Shown piece after piece: positions 18,792 to 27,573 of a DNA stretch of 64,000 nt (position 1 is the first letter of the stretch; the number at the start of each line of letters is the position of its first letter). The stretch is from DATARH01 sp963773625. Lineage in GTDB: Bacteria; Pseudomonadota; Alphaproteobacteria; ATCC43930; CGMCC-115725. The notes under the pieces were generated by a model that saw only the letters and a program-made list of their open reading frames with translations, had not been told where the DNA came from and made no database searches. Made by a program: the position numbers and the translations under genes. The DNA lies in assembly GCA_963773625.1 (NCBI GenBank), contig CAVZCJ010000007.1, forward strand, positions 1 through 64,000, written 5' to 3'.

Positions 18792-19574
18792 TCAGCTTAA
18801 GATCAGCCGAATCGTCCACAAATCATCGGCTAGGTTCGAGTCTGTGACATAGGGATATGGCATTGTGAAATAACCACTCATGCCCCAGCCAGTGCCCCAC
18901 GAATTGCGAACGATAAAACGCTGCGTGCCGTCGTCGTAGCCGACCGCTAGCACAGCGTGGCCTCCGATAACCTGCTCACTCGACGAGGGCATGGGGACGA
19001 TTCCCGACTGCGCGACCGCCTGGCTCTCGAAGCTTTCGTAGACAGTGAATCCAAACACGAAGGGGTAGCCCGAGGCGAGACAGCCTTTGAGTAGATTCAG
19101 GTTTTGCACCAGCCGACTGTAGCTGACAGCGCGGTCCTGGAGCGCTTCCGTGTAGTCAACCTTCGGCGGCTGCACTGTAAATTTCGAGATGTCGTAGGGC
19201 CAATCCGGTTCGGGACAGGCACCTTGCTTCGCCACGCTCTTGATCCCATCTCGGATCTGAGCACCACTGTCAGTTGAGACAGTTCCCTCCATCCTGCGCT
19301 CATTGTAATAAATGAAGAGGCGTGAAGGGGCAAAGTTCGGGCTCAAATTCTGCTTCATGCGATCAAACTGAATTGCTGCGGCGATTGCATTCGCGGTGCA
19401 GCTGCCGAGTTGCCCCTGGTCATAGACCGGCGGGCATTGTGAACGAAGGTCTGCCTTCGGCGGCAACGCCGCCATGATCGCGACCGGCGCCCCGTAGAGA
19501 TGGTCGCGGGCGTCGGGAAGATCGGGAATCCAGCCATAACGCTGTATTTTGTGAGGAGTTGCTGGTGTCGCCAC
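18792..19574 (-). CDS. Papain-like cysteine protease (C1A family)
   Basis: Peptidase of 260 residues with a complete C1A active site: the oxyanion Gln53 and nucleophile Cys59 in DQGQLGSCTANA, His206 in GGHAVLAVGYDD, and Asn224 in RNSWGTGWGMSGYF. There is no signal peptide and no inhibitory propeptide; the protein starts almost at the mature domain (DLPDARDHLYG), as in many bacterial cytoplasmic C1 peptidases. The start is a GTG after a GGGAGA site. It lies 152 bases after a 712-residue unknown gene on the same strand and is convergent with a chagasin-like inhibitor, suggesting a regulated protease locus. Confidence 0.9.
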   Translation of the reverse strand: MATPATPHKIQRYGWIPDLPDARDHLYGAPVAIMAALPPKADLRSQCPPVYDQGQLGSCTANAIAAAIQFDRMKQNLSPNFAPSRLFIYYNERRMEGTVSTDSGAQIRDGIKSVAKQGACPEPDWPYDISKFTVQPPKVDYTEALQDRAVSYSRLVQNLNLLKGCLASGYPFVFGFTVYESFESQAVAQSGIVPMPSSSEQVIGGHAVLAVGYDDGTQRFIVRNSWGTGWGMSGYFTMPYPYVTDSNLADDLWTIRLILS

Positions 19575-19726
19575 TGGTCTTCTCCCATCTTCAGATTAAG
19601 ACAATAAATGGAACAGTCGCTCCCTTGCGCAGGGGCATCAGCTCTTTCTTGATGGTGCTCCCTTGTCGAGGTGGGCCGGGCTCGTGCGGATGCGCGCGAA
19701 CGCCGCCTGAGGGCCGATAATTTCCG

Positions 19727-21865
19727 TCAGGCCGGCGCGAGCGCGAAGGCGCGGTCCGCCACGGCGTTGTAGCCGAGGTAGCTGCCCCAGCCGTCGGTGG
19801 CCATCTCGTACACCTCCAGATGCTCGCTGAAGGCGGCCATCACGCAAGGCGGATTGATCAGGCAAGCTGGCGGCAGGTTGCGTGACATCATATCGCCGAT
19901 AGTGTCGGTGATGCTGAAGCTCCCCACCCCGCCGGATTGGCTGAAAATGTTAGTCGCGCTGCGATAGACGTTGATCGTATGCGTGGCGAAGCCGTGCGGG
20001 TGATAGGCCACATAGGGCATCGTGACGCTATCGCCCGCCGCATAACGAACCACGCCGCAGCATGCGTCGGCCGCGCCGCCCGACGGTGCCGTGGTTGGGG
20101 CGCTGACGCTGGCCCAGCAATGGTTGTTATCGATGTGCAGCGTCAACACCACGGCATTGCCCACAACCAATGTGCCGCCGCCTGGCTGGGCAATGCTCGA
20201 GGCATCGACAGTGTGGATCGTGCCGCTAAGGCTGACCGAGTCCGGCACCACATACTTGATGTTCTTGGCGGCGATGTTGATCTCACTGCCTGCCGCGTCG
20301 AACAGGCGCAGTTCGATCTGGTACAGTCCGCTGCCATCGGTTGTGCCGGACTGCACACTGCCATCCGCGTTGAAGGCAAGCCCTGGCGAGATCACCGTGC
20401 TGTCCAGTTCACCGTTCTCGGTATCCAGCACGGCGTCGGCTACCGTCCACTGCCCGATCGGCGGTACCGCCGGCGGAATCTCATAGAGTTGCAGCGTCTT
20501 GCCCCCGACCACCATTGGATTGGGCCCGAGACGGTAGGGCGAGATGACGAGATCAGTACCGACCATATGCGCATAATGCCGGTTCACCTCGGCGTTGAAC
20601 GGGGTCCAATTCCCGGAGGTGCCGCTCCGCCAGCTCAGTTGGTAGTACTGCACGCCGAGCGAGGCGCGTAGGCTAGTGTCAAAGTCAAGTCGCGGCCGCA
20701 GCTTTCCGCCCCACGGCGCGCCGCTGGTCAGCAGACCCCAGTTCGCGGCCGTCGCCCCGGCCGCGCCACCGCCATAGATCGCCTTCAGCGAGGTATTGCC
20801 AACGGCCGTGAACAACACCCAGTTATCAGGGCCGACTACCGGCGGACAGGGAAGACACGTGATGGCAAACGGCGACGTAGAGTAGAGCGTTACCTCGGTG
20901 CCGCAGACATAATTCCACCAAGTGTGGCAATAGATCGGCGTGGGGCCGTAGATTTGGACATCGAGGAAACCGAAAATCCTCTGATAGGCGCGGAAGTAAA
21001 GATCGGGCGCGTCATGGTTATTGCAGCCCTGGAATATCAAGCTCTGGAAATGGCCGCACTCGTCCGTATAGACCTCGCCAATCTTCTGGATCAGCACGAA
21101 ATCTGGATAGAACAGGCAGATCAGCGGACGAATGAGATCGGGGTATTTTAACAGCGTCTGGCTGAACTGCTGGCGGTTGCCGAGTTGCGCCATCTGCCGC
21201 AGCGGGTGGTCGGCGCCGAGCTGCGCCAGCGCAGCCGCGGCCTCGGTTGCCGCCTGCGGTGTCGTGAGGGCGGCGGCCAGCGGAGCGGGATCGGGGAGGG
21301 GGATGGGCTGCGGCACGGCAAGCGCGACCGGGCCAAGGACGATCTGCTTGAGGTGATCGATCGCGGCATCGCTCAGGCGCGTCAGGATAATCCAGAGCGG
21401 ATCGACCTCGTAGATCTCCACCCGCGCGTGACAGACCGGGTAATCGACAAACACACCGCCGGTGACGTGGCGCTTCAGTAGCGTTCCGCGCACCAGGCAG
21501 AAGCGAAACCAGCAGAACCAGATCTGCTGGTAGATGGTGAATTGCACCGGAGCGATTTCGTTGACCTTGGGATCGAGGCGGACGTGCTGTTCCTGCGCGC
21601 CGCGCCGCACCAGATCGACGAGGTCTTGCGTCGGCGCTGCCGGGCCGAGAACGATACGCACGTCCTGCGGCTCGCGCGGAGTCGGCACAGCGAGGACCGC
21701 CTCGCCTTTTGCGTCGAGTTCGGCGGCGACAAGTACGCGCCCCTCGCGGCTGAACGCGTAGGCCATGACCTTGCCGGGCGGCTTATCGGCCGGCCAATCC
21801 TGGAGCGTGGCAGTGACCCTGATGTGGGAAGTCGAACGGCGAGCCGGAGTAGCGGTCATTGCCAT
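19727..21865 (-). CDS. Large protein of unknown function upstream of the papain-like protease
   Basis: Protein of 712 residues; I do not recognise a family. There is no signal peptide. Residues about 30-75 look like a small beta-sandwich (KVMAYAFSREGRVLVAAEL). A middle part is rich in aromatic residues and cysteines (FTIYQQIWFCWFRFCLVRG; TPIYCHTWWNYVCG), with a low-complexity Ala/Pro linker near 200-230. The C-terminal third looks like beta-domain repeats (TLHIDNNHCWASV; THTINVYRSATNIF) and has several cysteines. A clear GGAGG ribosome site precedes the ATG. Its position as the first gene of a likely two-gene unit with the protease suggests it is a substrate, carrier or partner, but that is inference. 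Confidence 0.75.
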   Translation of the reverse strand: MAMTATPARRSTSHIRVTATLQDWPADKPPGKVMAYAFSREGRVLVAAELDAKGEAVLAVPTPREPQDVRIVLGPAAPTQDLVDLVRRGAQEQHVRLDPKVNEIAPVQFTIYQQIWFCWFRFCLVRGTLLKRHVTGGVFVDYPVCHARVEIYEVDPLWIILTRLSDAAIDHLKQIVLGPVALAVPQPIPLPDPAPLAAALTTPQAATEAAAALAQLGADHPLRQMAQLGNRQQFSQTLLKYPDLIRPLICLFYPDFVLIQKIGEVYTDECGHFQSLIFQGCNNHDAPDLYFRAYQRIFGFLDVQIYGPTPIYCHTWWNYVCGTEVTLYSTSPFAITCLPCPPVVGPDNWVLFTAVGNTSLKAIYGGGAAGATAANWGLLTSGAPWGGKLRPRLDFDTSLRASLGVQYYQLSWRSGTSGNWTPFNAEVNRHYAHMVGTDLVISPYRLGPNPMVVGGKTLQLYEIPPAVPPIGQWTVADAVLDTENGELDSTVISPGLAFNADGSVQSGTTDGSGLYQIELRLFDAAGSEINIAAKNIKYVVPDSVSLSGTIHTVDASSIAQPGGGTLVVGNAVVLTLHIDNNHCWASVSAPTTAPSGGAADACCGVVRYAAGDSVTMPYVAYHPHGFATHTINVYRSATNIFSQSGGVGSFSITDTIGDMMSRNLPPACLINPPCVMAAFSEHLEVYEMATDGWGSYLGYNAVADRAFALAPA

Positions 21866-22507
21866 CGCAGCCTCCTGGGTCGAATACCAAGACCCTAAAC
21901 GCCTGCGCGTTATTGAGGTAACCTTAATATTTTATTTTTCTCGGTATTTTAAATAATGATGTGATATTTTTTAGAATAGTCATTGATTATTGCTGATATG
22001 AAATATTATCTGCCTCAAAAAAATCATTTTTACGAACTGATATTCCTCCTGATAGGGGCCGCTGCTATGATTCCGCGTAACGCTTTCAACTCGAAGAGAG
22101 GGTGGGGGCCATTTCCGCCACGGACGTTAGCATCTCGGGGAGCGGCGACTTGCCACCCAACTGAAACCGCTGACGTCGGCCCATGTCGGCTTTGGGGCAC
22201 CTTTACCCGTTCCCACCGCCCGGGCCGAATGGCCGGTGTCGGTTCGGTCAGCAGACCTTTGCCGGGACGCAAAGCAATGGGCGAGGTGCGCCGAAAGCAG
22301 CCGTGCGGTTTACCAGCGAGGTAATCTGTCGGATCGCGCGCAATATCTGCACGTGCATTATGCAGCGTCGAGCGTCATAAGAGCTGAGTTATAGTTAATG
22401 TCTATAATGATTACTATATATCAGTTAATAAAAAATCGACGATTAATGGTTCATCAATACTTAACACCAGATTGTCGCTGTCAGTGCGCGAGATACCGGA
22501 GGCAGCG
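21866..22507. other. Intergenic region with strongly AT-rich blocks
   Basis: About 640 bases between divergent genes. Bases 21920-22060 and 22380-22460 are markedly AT-rich against a GC-rich background and probably contain the promoters of the 712-residue protein and of the small rightward operon. No gene was recognised. Confidence 0.45.
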
Positions 22508-22729
22508 ATGGATGGCGGATTGGTCGTCTCTACCGAGATCACAACTGATGTCGAAGTCGTTTCCGCGAGGGAAATGTGGAGCGAATATCAGCTCGCCGAT
22601 GGCACGGTCTTGCGCGTCAAGCCAATCATGATCAGCGTTTCGCGCGGGGATGTGGGACCGGCTGAAGGCGCTCCGCCTTACAACATGAAATCAACACTCG
22701 TGACCGACATCAGACCGCCCCGCCAATAA
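22508..22729 (+). CDS. Small hypothetical protein, first gene of a two-gene unit
   Basis: Protein of 73 residues starting MDGGLVVSTEITTDVEVVSA at ATG 22508, just after a GGAGG ribosome site. It is predicted to be beta-rich (ADGTVLRVKPIMISVSRG) with no signal peptide. It ends 12 bases before the next gene on the same strand, so the two are probably co-transcribed. The function is unknown. Confidence 0.6.
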   Translation: MDGGLVVSTEITTDVEVVSAREMWSEYQLADGTVLRVKPIMISVSRGDVGPAEGAPPYNMKSTLVTDIRPPRQ

Positions 22730-22741
22730 GGGCTCGCTGTC

Positions 22742-23539
22742 ATGCTGCGCACCAGTCTATTCCGGTCTGATTCTGCGCGGGTTTTGGACTCGTCCTCAAC
22801 GGCTGCCGTAGTTTGGACCAACACGCGGGAAGCGTCGCCAACCGAGACGCTGGTGCCGATGCCGACCCTCACGTTTGGCATTCATAGAAGCGGATCGATA
22901 TCGTTCGTCGGCTCGACGCCCATCCGGCGCCCATCTCAGGGAGGCCACGACGAGGTGGCAGGAGGGGACGCGCCTGTAGAAAGTCCGATGAGCGGGGAAG
23001 CGTTGAGCGCGCCTACATCGCATGAAGCGGAGGTGGCAGGTGCGGATGAGAGAGGGCTGAGGGCTGAGCTCGCTACAGCCTCATACACCGACGCGGGGCT
23101 GGACAGCCCAGAACCTGAGCAGGTAATGGACGAAGGGAGTACGTCAGTTGCACAGGCGATCGATCCATCACCCTCACCTGTGACCGAGCAGCCCCCGACG
23201 TTAGAAACGGCATCACAATCAGCTGCCGGATCTCATACGATTGAACTGAGCATCGACTCGTTACCGCACTTCCAATTGATCGAACCCATTCCAGTTACGA
23301 TCAACTCACTGGGGGATAGCCTGTTCACCGCAACAGTGGCCGCCTTACGTCTAAGTGGAACGGGTGACACCTTGGGTGACGCACTGGTCATCGTCAAAGA
23401 GCAACTCGAGTCGGTGTATCAAAGGTTGGCGAGAAGTACGGGCCTCAGTGAAGACGAGAGGAATGATCTACAGTATTTACACTCTCATATTAAATCCCTT
23501 GACGAGCCTCCTAGAAATAAGCGGGGACTTTGGCGTTAA
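22742..23539 (+). CDS. Hypothetical protein with disordered middle and small C-terminal domain
   Basis: Protein of 265 residues. The middle (about 65-165) is acidic, Ser/Pro/Glu-rich and probably disordered. The C-terminal 90 residues look folded: strands (HFQLIEPIPVTINSLGDSLF) followed by helices (LGDALVIVKEQLESVYQRLA) and a basic tail. The layout, a small strand-helix module, faintly recalls HicB-like folds, but I cannot support that name. It follows the 73-residue gene by 12 bases. The function is unknown. Confidence 0.55.
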   Translation: MLRTSLFRSDSARVLDSSSTAAVVWTNTREASPTETLVPMPTLTFGIHRSGSISFVGSTPIRRPSQGGHDEVAGGDAPVESPMSGEALSAPTSHEAEVAGADERGLRAELATASYTDAGLDSPEPEQVMDEGSTSVAQAIDPSPSPVTEQPPTLETASQSAAGSHTIELSIDSLPHFQLIEPIPVTINSLGDSLFTATVAALRLSGTGDTLGDALVIVKEQLESVYQRLARSTGLSEDERNDLQYLHSHIKSLDEPPRNKRGLWR

Positions 23540-23641
23540 GGCAGAAGAAATATTGGTGATTTTTGGGCGCGTTAGCGGCCTGTTAACCTGACAAGCGTAC
23601 TGACAGCACAGCGCAATCCTCAAATACAGGTAAATAATGCC

Positions 23642-23974
23642 ATGTGGAATCTCAATCCGGATTATATTCAGCAAGTGAAGGAAGAACTCAAGGGACGCCG
23701 CGCTGCGATCGAAGCTAGGCTTGCCGACGAACTGAAAGGCATCGCTGTGGACCTCGAGGAAATCGAGAAACTCGAGAGCGCCGCCTACGCTTTTGCTGTG
23801 AAGCATTTACCTCAATTGACGCCAGCGGCACCTGCCGATGAGCCGGTCGTTGAGGTTGCGAGGTTGGAAGCCGAGCCCGCTCCTGAAGAGCCGCCGGTCG
23901 TAGAGATGACTGCAGAACCCAACACGGAAGCGAAAAGCGCAACGTCGCGCTGGCGGGTGCGCGCTAGCTCGTAG
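23642..23974 (+). CDS. Small coiled protein, paralogue of the broken gene at 26.7 kb
   Basis: Protein of 110 residues. The N-terminal 55 residues are helical and charged (MWNLNPDYIQQVKEELKGRR, then VDLEEIEKLESAAYAFAVKH). The C-terminal half is Pro/Glu/Ala-rich and probably disordered. A frameshifted relative beginning MWNVNKEHIQRVKEEL lies at 26732, on the other side of the ParA/TPR gene pair. No domain is recognised; it may be an adaptor-type protein. Confidence 0.6.
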   Translation: MWNLNPDYIQQVKEELKGRRAAIEARLADELKGIAVDLEEIEKLESAAYAFAVKHLPQLTPAAPADEPVVEVARLEAEPAPEEPPVVEMTAEPNTEAKSATSRWRVRASS

Positions 23975-24353
23975 CCATCAAGAGCGCACGGTCGTTGTCC
24001 ATCCTTCGGAACTCCCGCAACAAGGCGGCGACCCTAGTCAATGACCGGATTGGGGCATGACCGGCCGGCTAAGACAGCAACAAGGAATGGCAGCTCAGGG
24101 ATCGCAAACCGGTCGTTCGAAGCGAGGTGGGTCGACGGCTGCACAGCGCCGAAACCGGCCATCGTCGAGATCGTGGTTGGGCGATCGCATCTGGCCGGAT
24201 GTCACTGCCGGAGCATTCGGCAAGGCGGGCAGCATTAACCAACGAGCCCCGCGATCAAGGGCTCATCCTGCGGCTCCAGCAATTAGCGCATAGCCTGCTA
24301 ACTCGGGTGATGAGAAGCGCACGAGAGCTGTTGCACAGAGTCTTCAGATATTC
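23975..24353. other. Intergenic region with dispersed repeat
   Basis: About 380 bases between convergent genes. It carries the fullest copy of the dispersed repeat (about 24063-24159). No gene was recognised. Confidence 0.45.
24063..24159 (+). repeat. Dispersed intergenic repeat, copy B (longest)
   Basis: Its left part matches 7213-7252 and its right part matches 1918-1979, so it joins the two partial copies into one unit of roughly 100 bases. All copies lie between genes. Confidence 0.5.
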
Positions 24354-25121
24354 TTATCGGGTTTTAATCCCGGTTCGCGAGAGAAACTGTTCGAACAACG
24401 TGTTCGTTGCATTAGGCGTGTTCGAAATGCCGTCATTGCCGGCGATGCCAGCCAAGGCAGTTCCCGCCTCGATCGATCCAAGCGCCTGAGCGTATCGATA
24501 CCATCGCTCAGCCACCGCGGCGTCGCCGTGAATACCCTTTAATCCAGCCATCGCAAGGAATGCTGGATCATAAGTGTTTCCCAAGCGCAGCGCTGCCTGC
24601 GGATTTTCCGCCTCTGTTGCACGCGCGAAGTATAGGCGGGCCGTAGTGACGTCCGCAGTACGCAGCGCTGCATCGCCGCTGGCTAGCAGGATCGCAACCT
24701 CGTCCGGGGAAATATGGGGCATTGGCGCGGGGACTGGGTCAGCAACTGCTTGCTGCGGCACTGCCATCGCCGCCTCAGTTGTTGGCATCGGCTCTCTTAT
24801 TCCGGCTGCCACGAAGGGCGTGGTAGCCGGCGTAACCGATTCGGCCCGCGGCGCCATTGTCACCGAGCCGCGCTCCGACGGATACATAAATAAGGCAGTC
24901 GCAGCGGCTGCTATGGCTGCAACACCGCAGAAGGCAAGGCCACAGCGATGGATCAGTCGAGCTTGGCGATTGCCCTTATCGACCAGAAAGGACAAATCTG
25001 ATTGCCCACTGCCACCGGCCCCTTCTTCACGGCCAGTTTCAAGGACCGCCGCCGCCGGTGCGGCTGCTGCGAGCGCAGCCCGGCGCGTTAGCAACGAACT
25101 CGAAAGCTTCGCTCTCGACAT
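24354..25121 (-). CDS. Membrane-anchored TPR/Sel1-like repeat protein
   Basis: Protein of 255 residues with a cytoplasmic N-terminal tail, one membrane helix (GLAFCGVAAIAAAATALFMY, about 60-79), a Pro/Ala-rich linker and a C-terminal helical-repeat part (ILLASGDAALRTADVTTARL; YDPAFLAMAGLKGIHGDAAV; ERWYRYAQALGS) of TPR/Sel1 type. The gene starts five bases after the ParA-like ATPase gene, so the two are translated from one message. It could be the membrane partner of that ATPase; the substrate or cargo is unknown. Confidence 0.7.
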   Translation of the reverse strand: MSRAKLSSSLLTRRAALAAAAPAAAVLETGREEGAGGSGQSDLSFLVDKGNRQARLIHRCGLAFCGVAAIAAAATALFMYPSERGSVTMAPRAESVTPATTPFVAAGIREPMPTTEAAMAVPQQAVADPVPAPMPHISPDEVAILLASGDAALRTADVTTARLYFARATEAENPQAALRLGNTYDPAFLAMAGLKGIHGDAAVAERWYRYAQALGSIEAGTALAGIAGNDGISNTPNATNTLFEQFLSRTGIKTR

Positions 25122-25126
25122 ACTGC

Positions 25127-25948
25127 CTACGCCGCGGCACGCACGTTAAGTTGTTCGTCCACCTGCCGCCAAAGGTCTGCAATTTCTTGCGCTGACCGTC
25201 CGGTCGGGCCACCCGCCTCCATGACGGTACGACCGTCGATCATCGACGCAGCATAATCGGTCCGTTGGTAGAGAATGACCGGCGCAACACGTCCATGTTC
25301 GGAAAGCGCGGCGACCGCTTCTGCGGTGATGTTCGCGCGCGGCACGGCGCCATTAACGATGAACATGAAGGGCTTCTTCGCCCGTCGCACCAAACTCACC
25401 GTCGCGCCAATGGCGCGCAAATCGTGCGGGCTCGGCCGTGCTGGAATAATCACGAAATCGGCCATCGCGATGACCTTGTCGATTTCTGCGGTCAGCGCGG
25501 GTGGCGTATCGATAATGGCGGTTGCGGTTCCCTGCTCATCGAGCTCGATGAGTTTTGCAGCGAGTTCATCCCGCTTCACCGTGACGAGCGAAAGGCCACC
25601 GTTCTGTTCCAGCCTCTCTCGCCTCGCTTCCCACCATTCGGTGAGAGACCCTTGTGGGTCGGTGTCAATCAGCACGGCAGGCCGTTCAGCGGATTTGCCG
25701 GCGCAGACCGCTAGGTGGGCAGTGATGGTCGTCTTGCCCACGCCACCCTTTTGGCTGGCGACGACGATTACACGCATTCGCCGAGGAACCGTCCGTACCG
25801 GCTGCTCCGTGTTGACAACCTTGTTTAGAGTGTCAATCCGACTCACCAGCCGGTCGACTTGGCTGTCATCGGGTGTGGGTTGGTCTTCCTTCTTACCTAG
25901 ATGTTCGCCTGAGCCAGGTTTTGCGACCCTCTTGAACCAGTCGAGCAT
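25127..25948 (-). CDS. ParA/MinD-family ATPase
   Basis: Deviant Walker ATPase of 273 residues. The P-loop KGGVGKTT follows a strand RVIVVASQ, switch I appears as DTDPQGS, and Walker B as IIDTPP. These enzymes position DNA or protein cargo through ATP-dependent dimer cycling. I chose ATG 25948 (MLDWFKR), leaving an N-terminal extension of about 60 residues before the core; a longer frame extends to 26068 without support. There is no parB nearby. The gene is followed by a membrane TPR-like protein, so a non-chromosomal positioning role is more likely than replicon partitioning. Confidence 0.85.
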   Translation of the reverse strand: MLDWFKRVAKPGSGEHLGKKEDQPTPDDSQVDRLVSRIDTLNKVVNTEQPVRTVPRRMRVIVVASQKGGVGKTTITAHLAVCAGKSAERPAVLIDTDPQGSLTEWWEARRERLEQNGGLSLVTVKRDELAAKLIELDEQGTATAIIDTPPALTAEIDKVIAMADFVIIPARPSPHDLRAIGATVSLVRRAKKPFMFIVNGAVPRANITAEAVAALSEHGRVAPVILYQRTDYAASMIDGRTVMEAGGPTGRSAQEIADLWRQVDEQLNVRAAA

Positions 25949-26731
25949 GGGACGGCATCCAAATTCTATGGCGATGAGATCGTGACTGTCTCCGACATAG
26001 CCCAAGTTTCGTGAACGAGCGGTAAAGATCCCGAGCTCAAAGTCACTTTGGGATCCTGTCCATCCCACTTGTCAGCCACGAGGCAAGCGAGCGCTTTGGT
26101 GCCGGTCGTTTTCGTTTTCCTGGAAGGCTTAAAAGAGCGGCGAGAAACTCGCTTCGGCCGCGATGCGGGATCAGTTCAACCGGAAGCCGTGGCGCCCTAC
26201 CGTGCATCCGACTAGGTCGCGGCCTCACAGCGCGGAGACCAGCCGGGGCGCGCGCGCTGATCAAGAAAGAGATCGTCTCCCGGCTCGCGCCGGCACGCAG
26301 CTTTACTCTTATCGCCTCGCGCAACGTCGCCGATGTGATCACACGCACTAAAGCAGCGGTCAAGGTCTCGTCCCTTTCCTGTTCACTCGCGTCTTAATCC
26401 CGCGGAGCAATGGAAAAATCTTAGTCATGGCGTTTGCGAAACTACGCCAGTGTGAAACCGCGCCAGCCGCAGCCCACGCAGCATCACAGTCGAACTCGGC
26501 CAATATCGTGCCGTGCTTCGTTTAAGAAAGACTTGCGCCGAGAGTAATCGGCCTCCGACAGGCCGAGAGTAGAGAACCTTGCTCGAGGCGCTGGATTAAG
26601 TCGGCCTAATCCGCAAGCGGATTGGCTATTGCGAGATGAATCTTGCCTCAATTCCAAACGATCCTTAGCGACCCTTTAACTAAGCTTAGTATTAATGTGT
26701 ATGGACCCGCTTCATGCCTAAGGAGCCCGTG
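25949..26731. other. Intergenic region, no gene supported
   Basis: About 780 bases. A leftward frame of 106 residues (26043-26363) has an Arg-rich composition typical of out-of-frame GC-rich DNA and no ribosome site. The last 350 bases are less GC-rich and likely hold the promoter of the gene at 26732. Confidence 0.4.
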
Positions 26732-27157
26732 ATGTGGAACGTTAACAAGGAACACATCCAACGCGTGAAGGAAGAGCTTCAGGGGCGCCATGCCTCGATC
26801 CTGGCTCGTTATGAGAGGCGACGTGAAATCTGTTCAGGACGATCTCAATGAGATCGAGGAACTCGAGCGGCTCGCCTATGCCTTCGCAGCGAAGCATATA
26901 CCCGAGCCTGAGGAACCAATAGAAGCAACGCCAGAGGCGATAGCGGTGCTGGAGCCCGGGCCGGAGAAAGCATTGCCGACGTCGCCGCAATCCACGTTTC
27001 CCGCCGCGATGAGATCGTCGAGGAAGGCGACACGGATGCCGAGCTGGAATCGGAGGATGGGTCCGAACCCACCGTCCTGGAATTACTGAAACGCCCGATT
27101 GACGCTGACCGCCTGTCGCTTTGGCGTGCGCGCCGAAGCCCCGATGCCGGGCAGTAG
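26732..27157 (+). pseudogene. Frameshifted paralogue of the 23642 small coiled protein
   Basis: It begins with a good AAGGAG ribosome site and MWNVNKEHIQRVKEELQGR, then loses frame. The matching helix VQDDLNEIEELERLAYAFAA continues one frame over (shift near 26816). After a second shift near 26965 a third frame reads IVEEGDTDAELESEDG and PIDADRLSLWRARRS to a stop at 27157. Two single-base changes restore a protein of about 140 residues similar to that at 23642. It is a recent pseudogene or contains two sequence errors. Confidence 0.7.
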
Positions 27158-27573
27158 ATCGACTTGGCACCACATGGTGGCTAGCGGCCCAGGCGATGCG
27201 AACGCGCCGCACCAGCTAGGCGCGGGGGAACCATCCCTCTCAAGATCGAGCTGGAGATCACTCAGGTCGACTGGCTAGTCGCTTTTGGTTACTTGCGGCA
27301 AGTTGAACGCGAGCGATTTGAAACGAGTTCGGGCGGCGCTTTACTGGTTCCTCGATCGAACGCTCAAGGGCTGATGTCACTTGAGTAAGTCGAGGATGCA
27401 GGAATGATGGAGGCCGAGCACGCGCCAAGGTAACGGGCCCGACCCGTCCGCGAGAAATAGCCGGTACTGAGTGATGCCGATTTGCTCCGAAGTCGGCCGG
27501 CACGTTTGCCTAAGCCCACTCTCCGGAAGAATCCAATTTCAGCACCGCCGACACCGCCGCCAGGGCATAACGC
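27158..27573. other. Intergenic region, no gene seen
   Basis: About 415 bases between the coiled-protein remnant and the end of a leftward binding-protein gene. I see no ribosome site, repeat or structural RNA in it. Confidence 0.4.

Noticed and set aside
26043..26363. A 106-residue minus-strand frame upstream of the ParA gene
   Set aside because: No ribosome site, no domain, composition like out-of-frame DNA.
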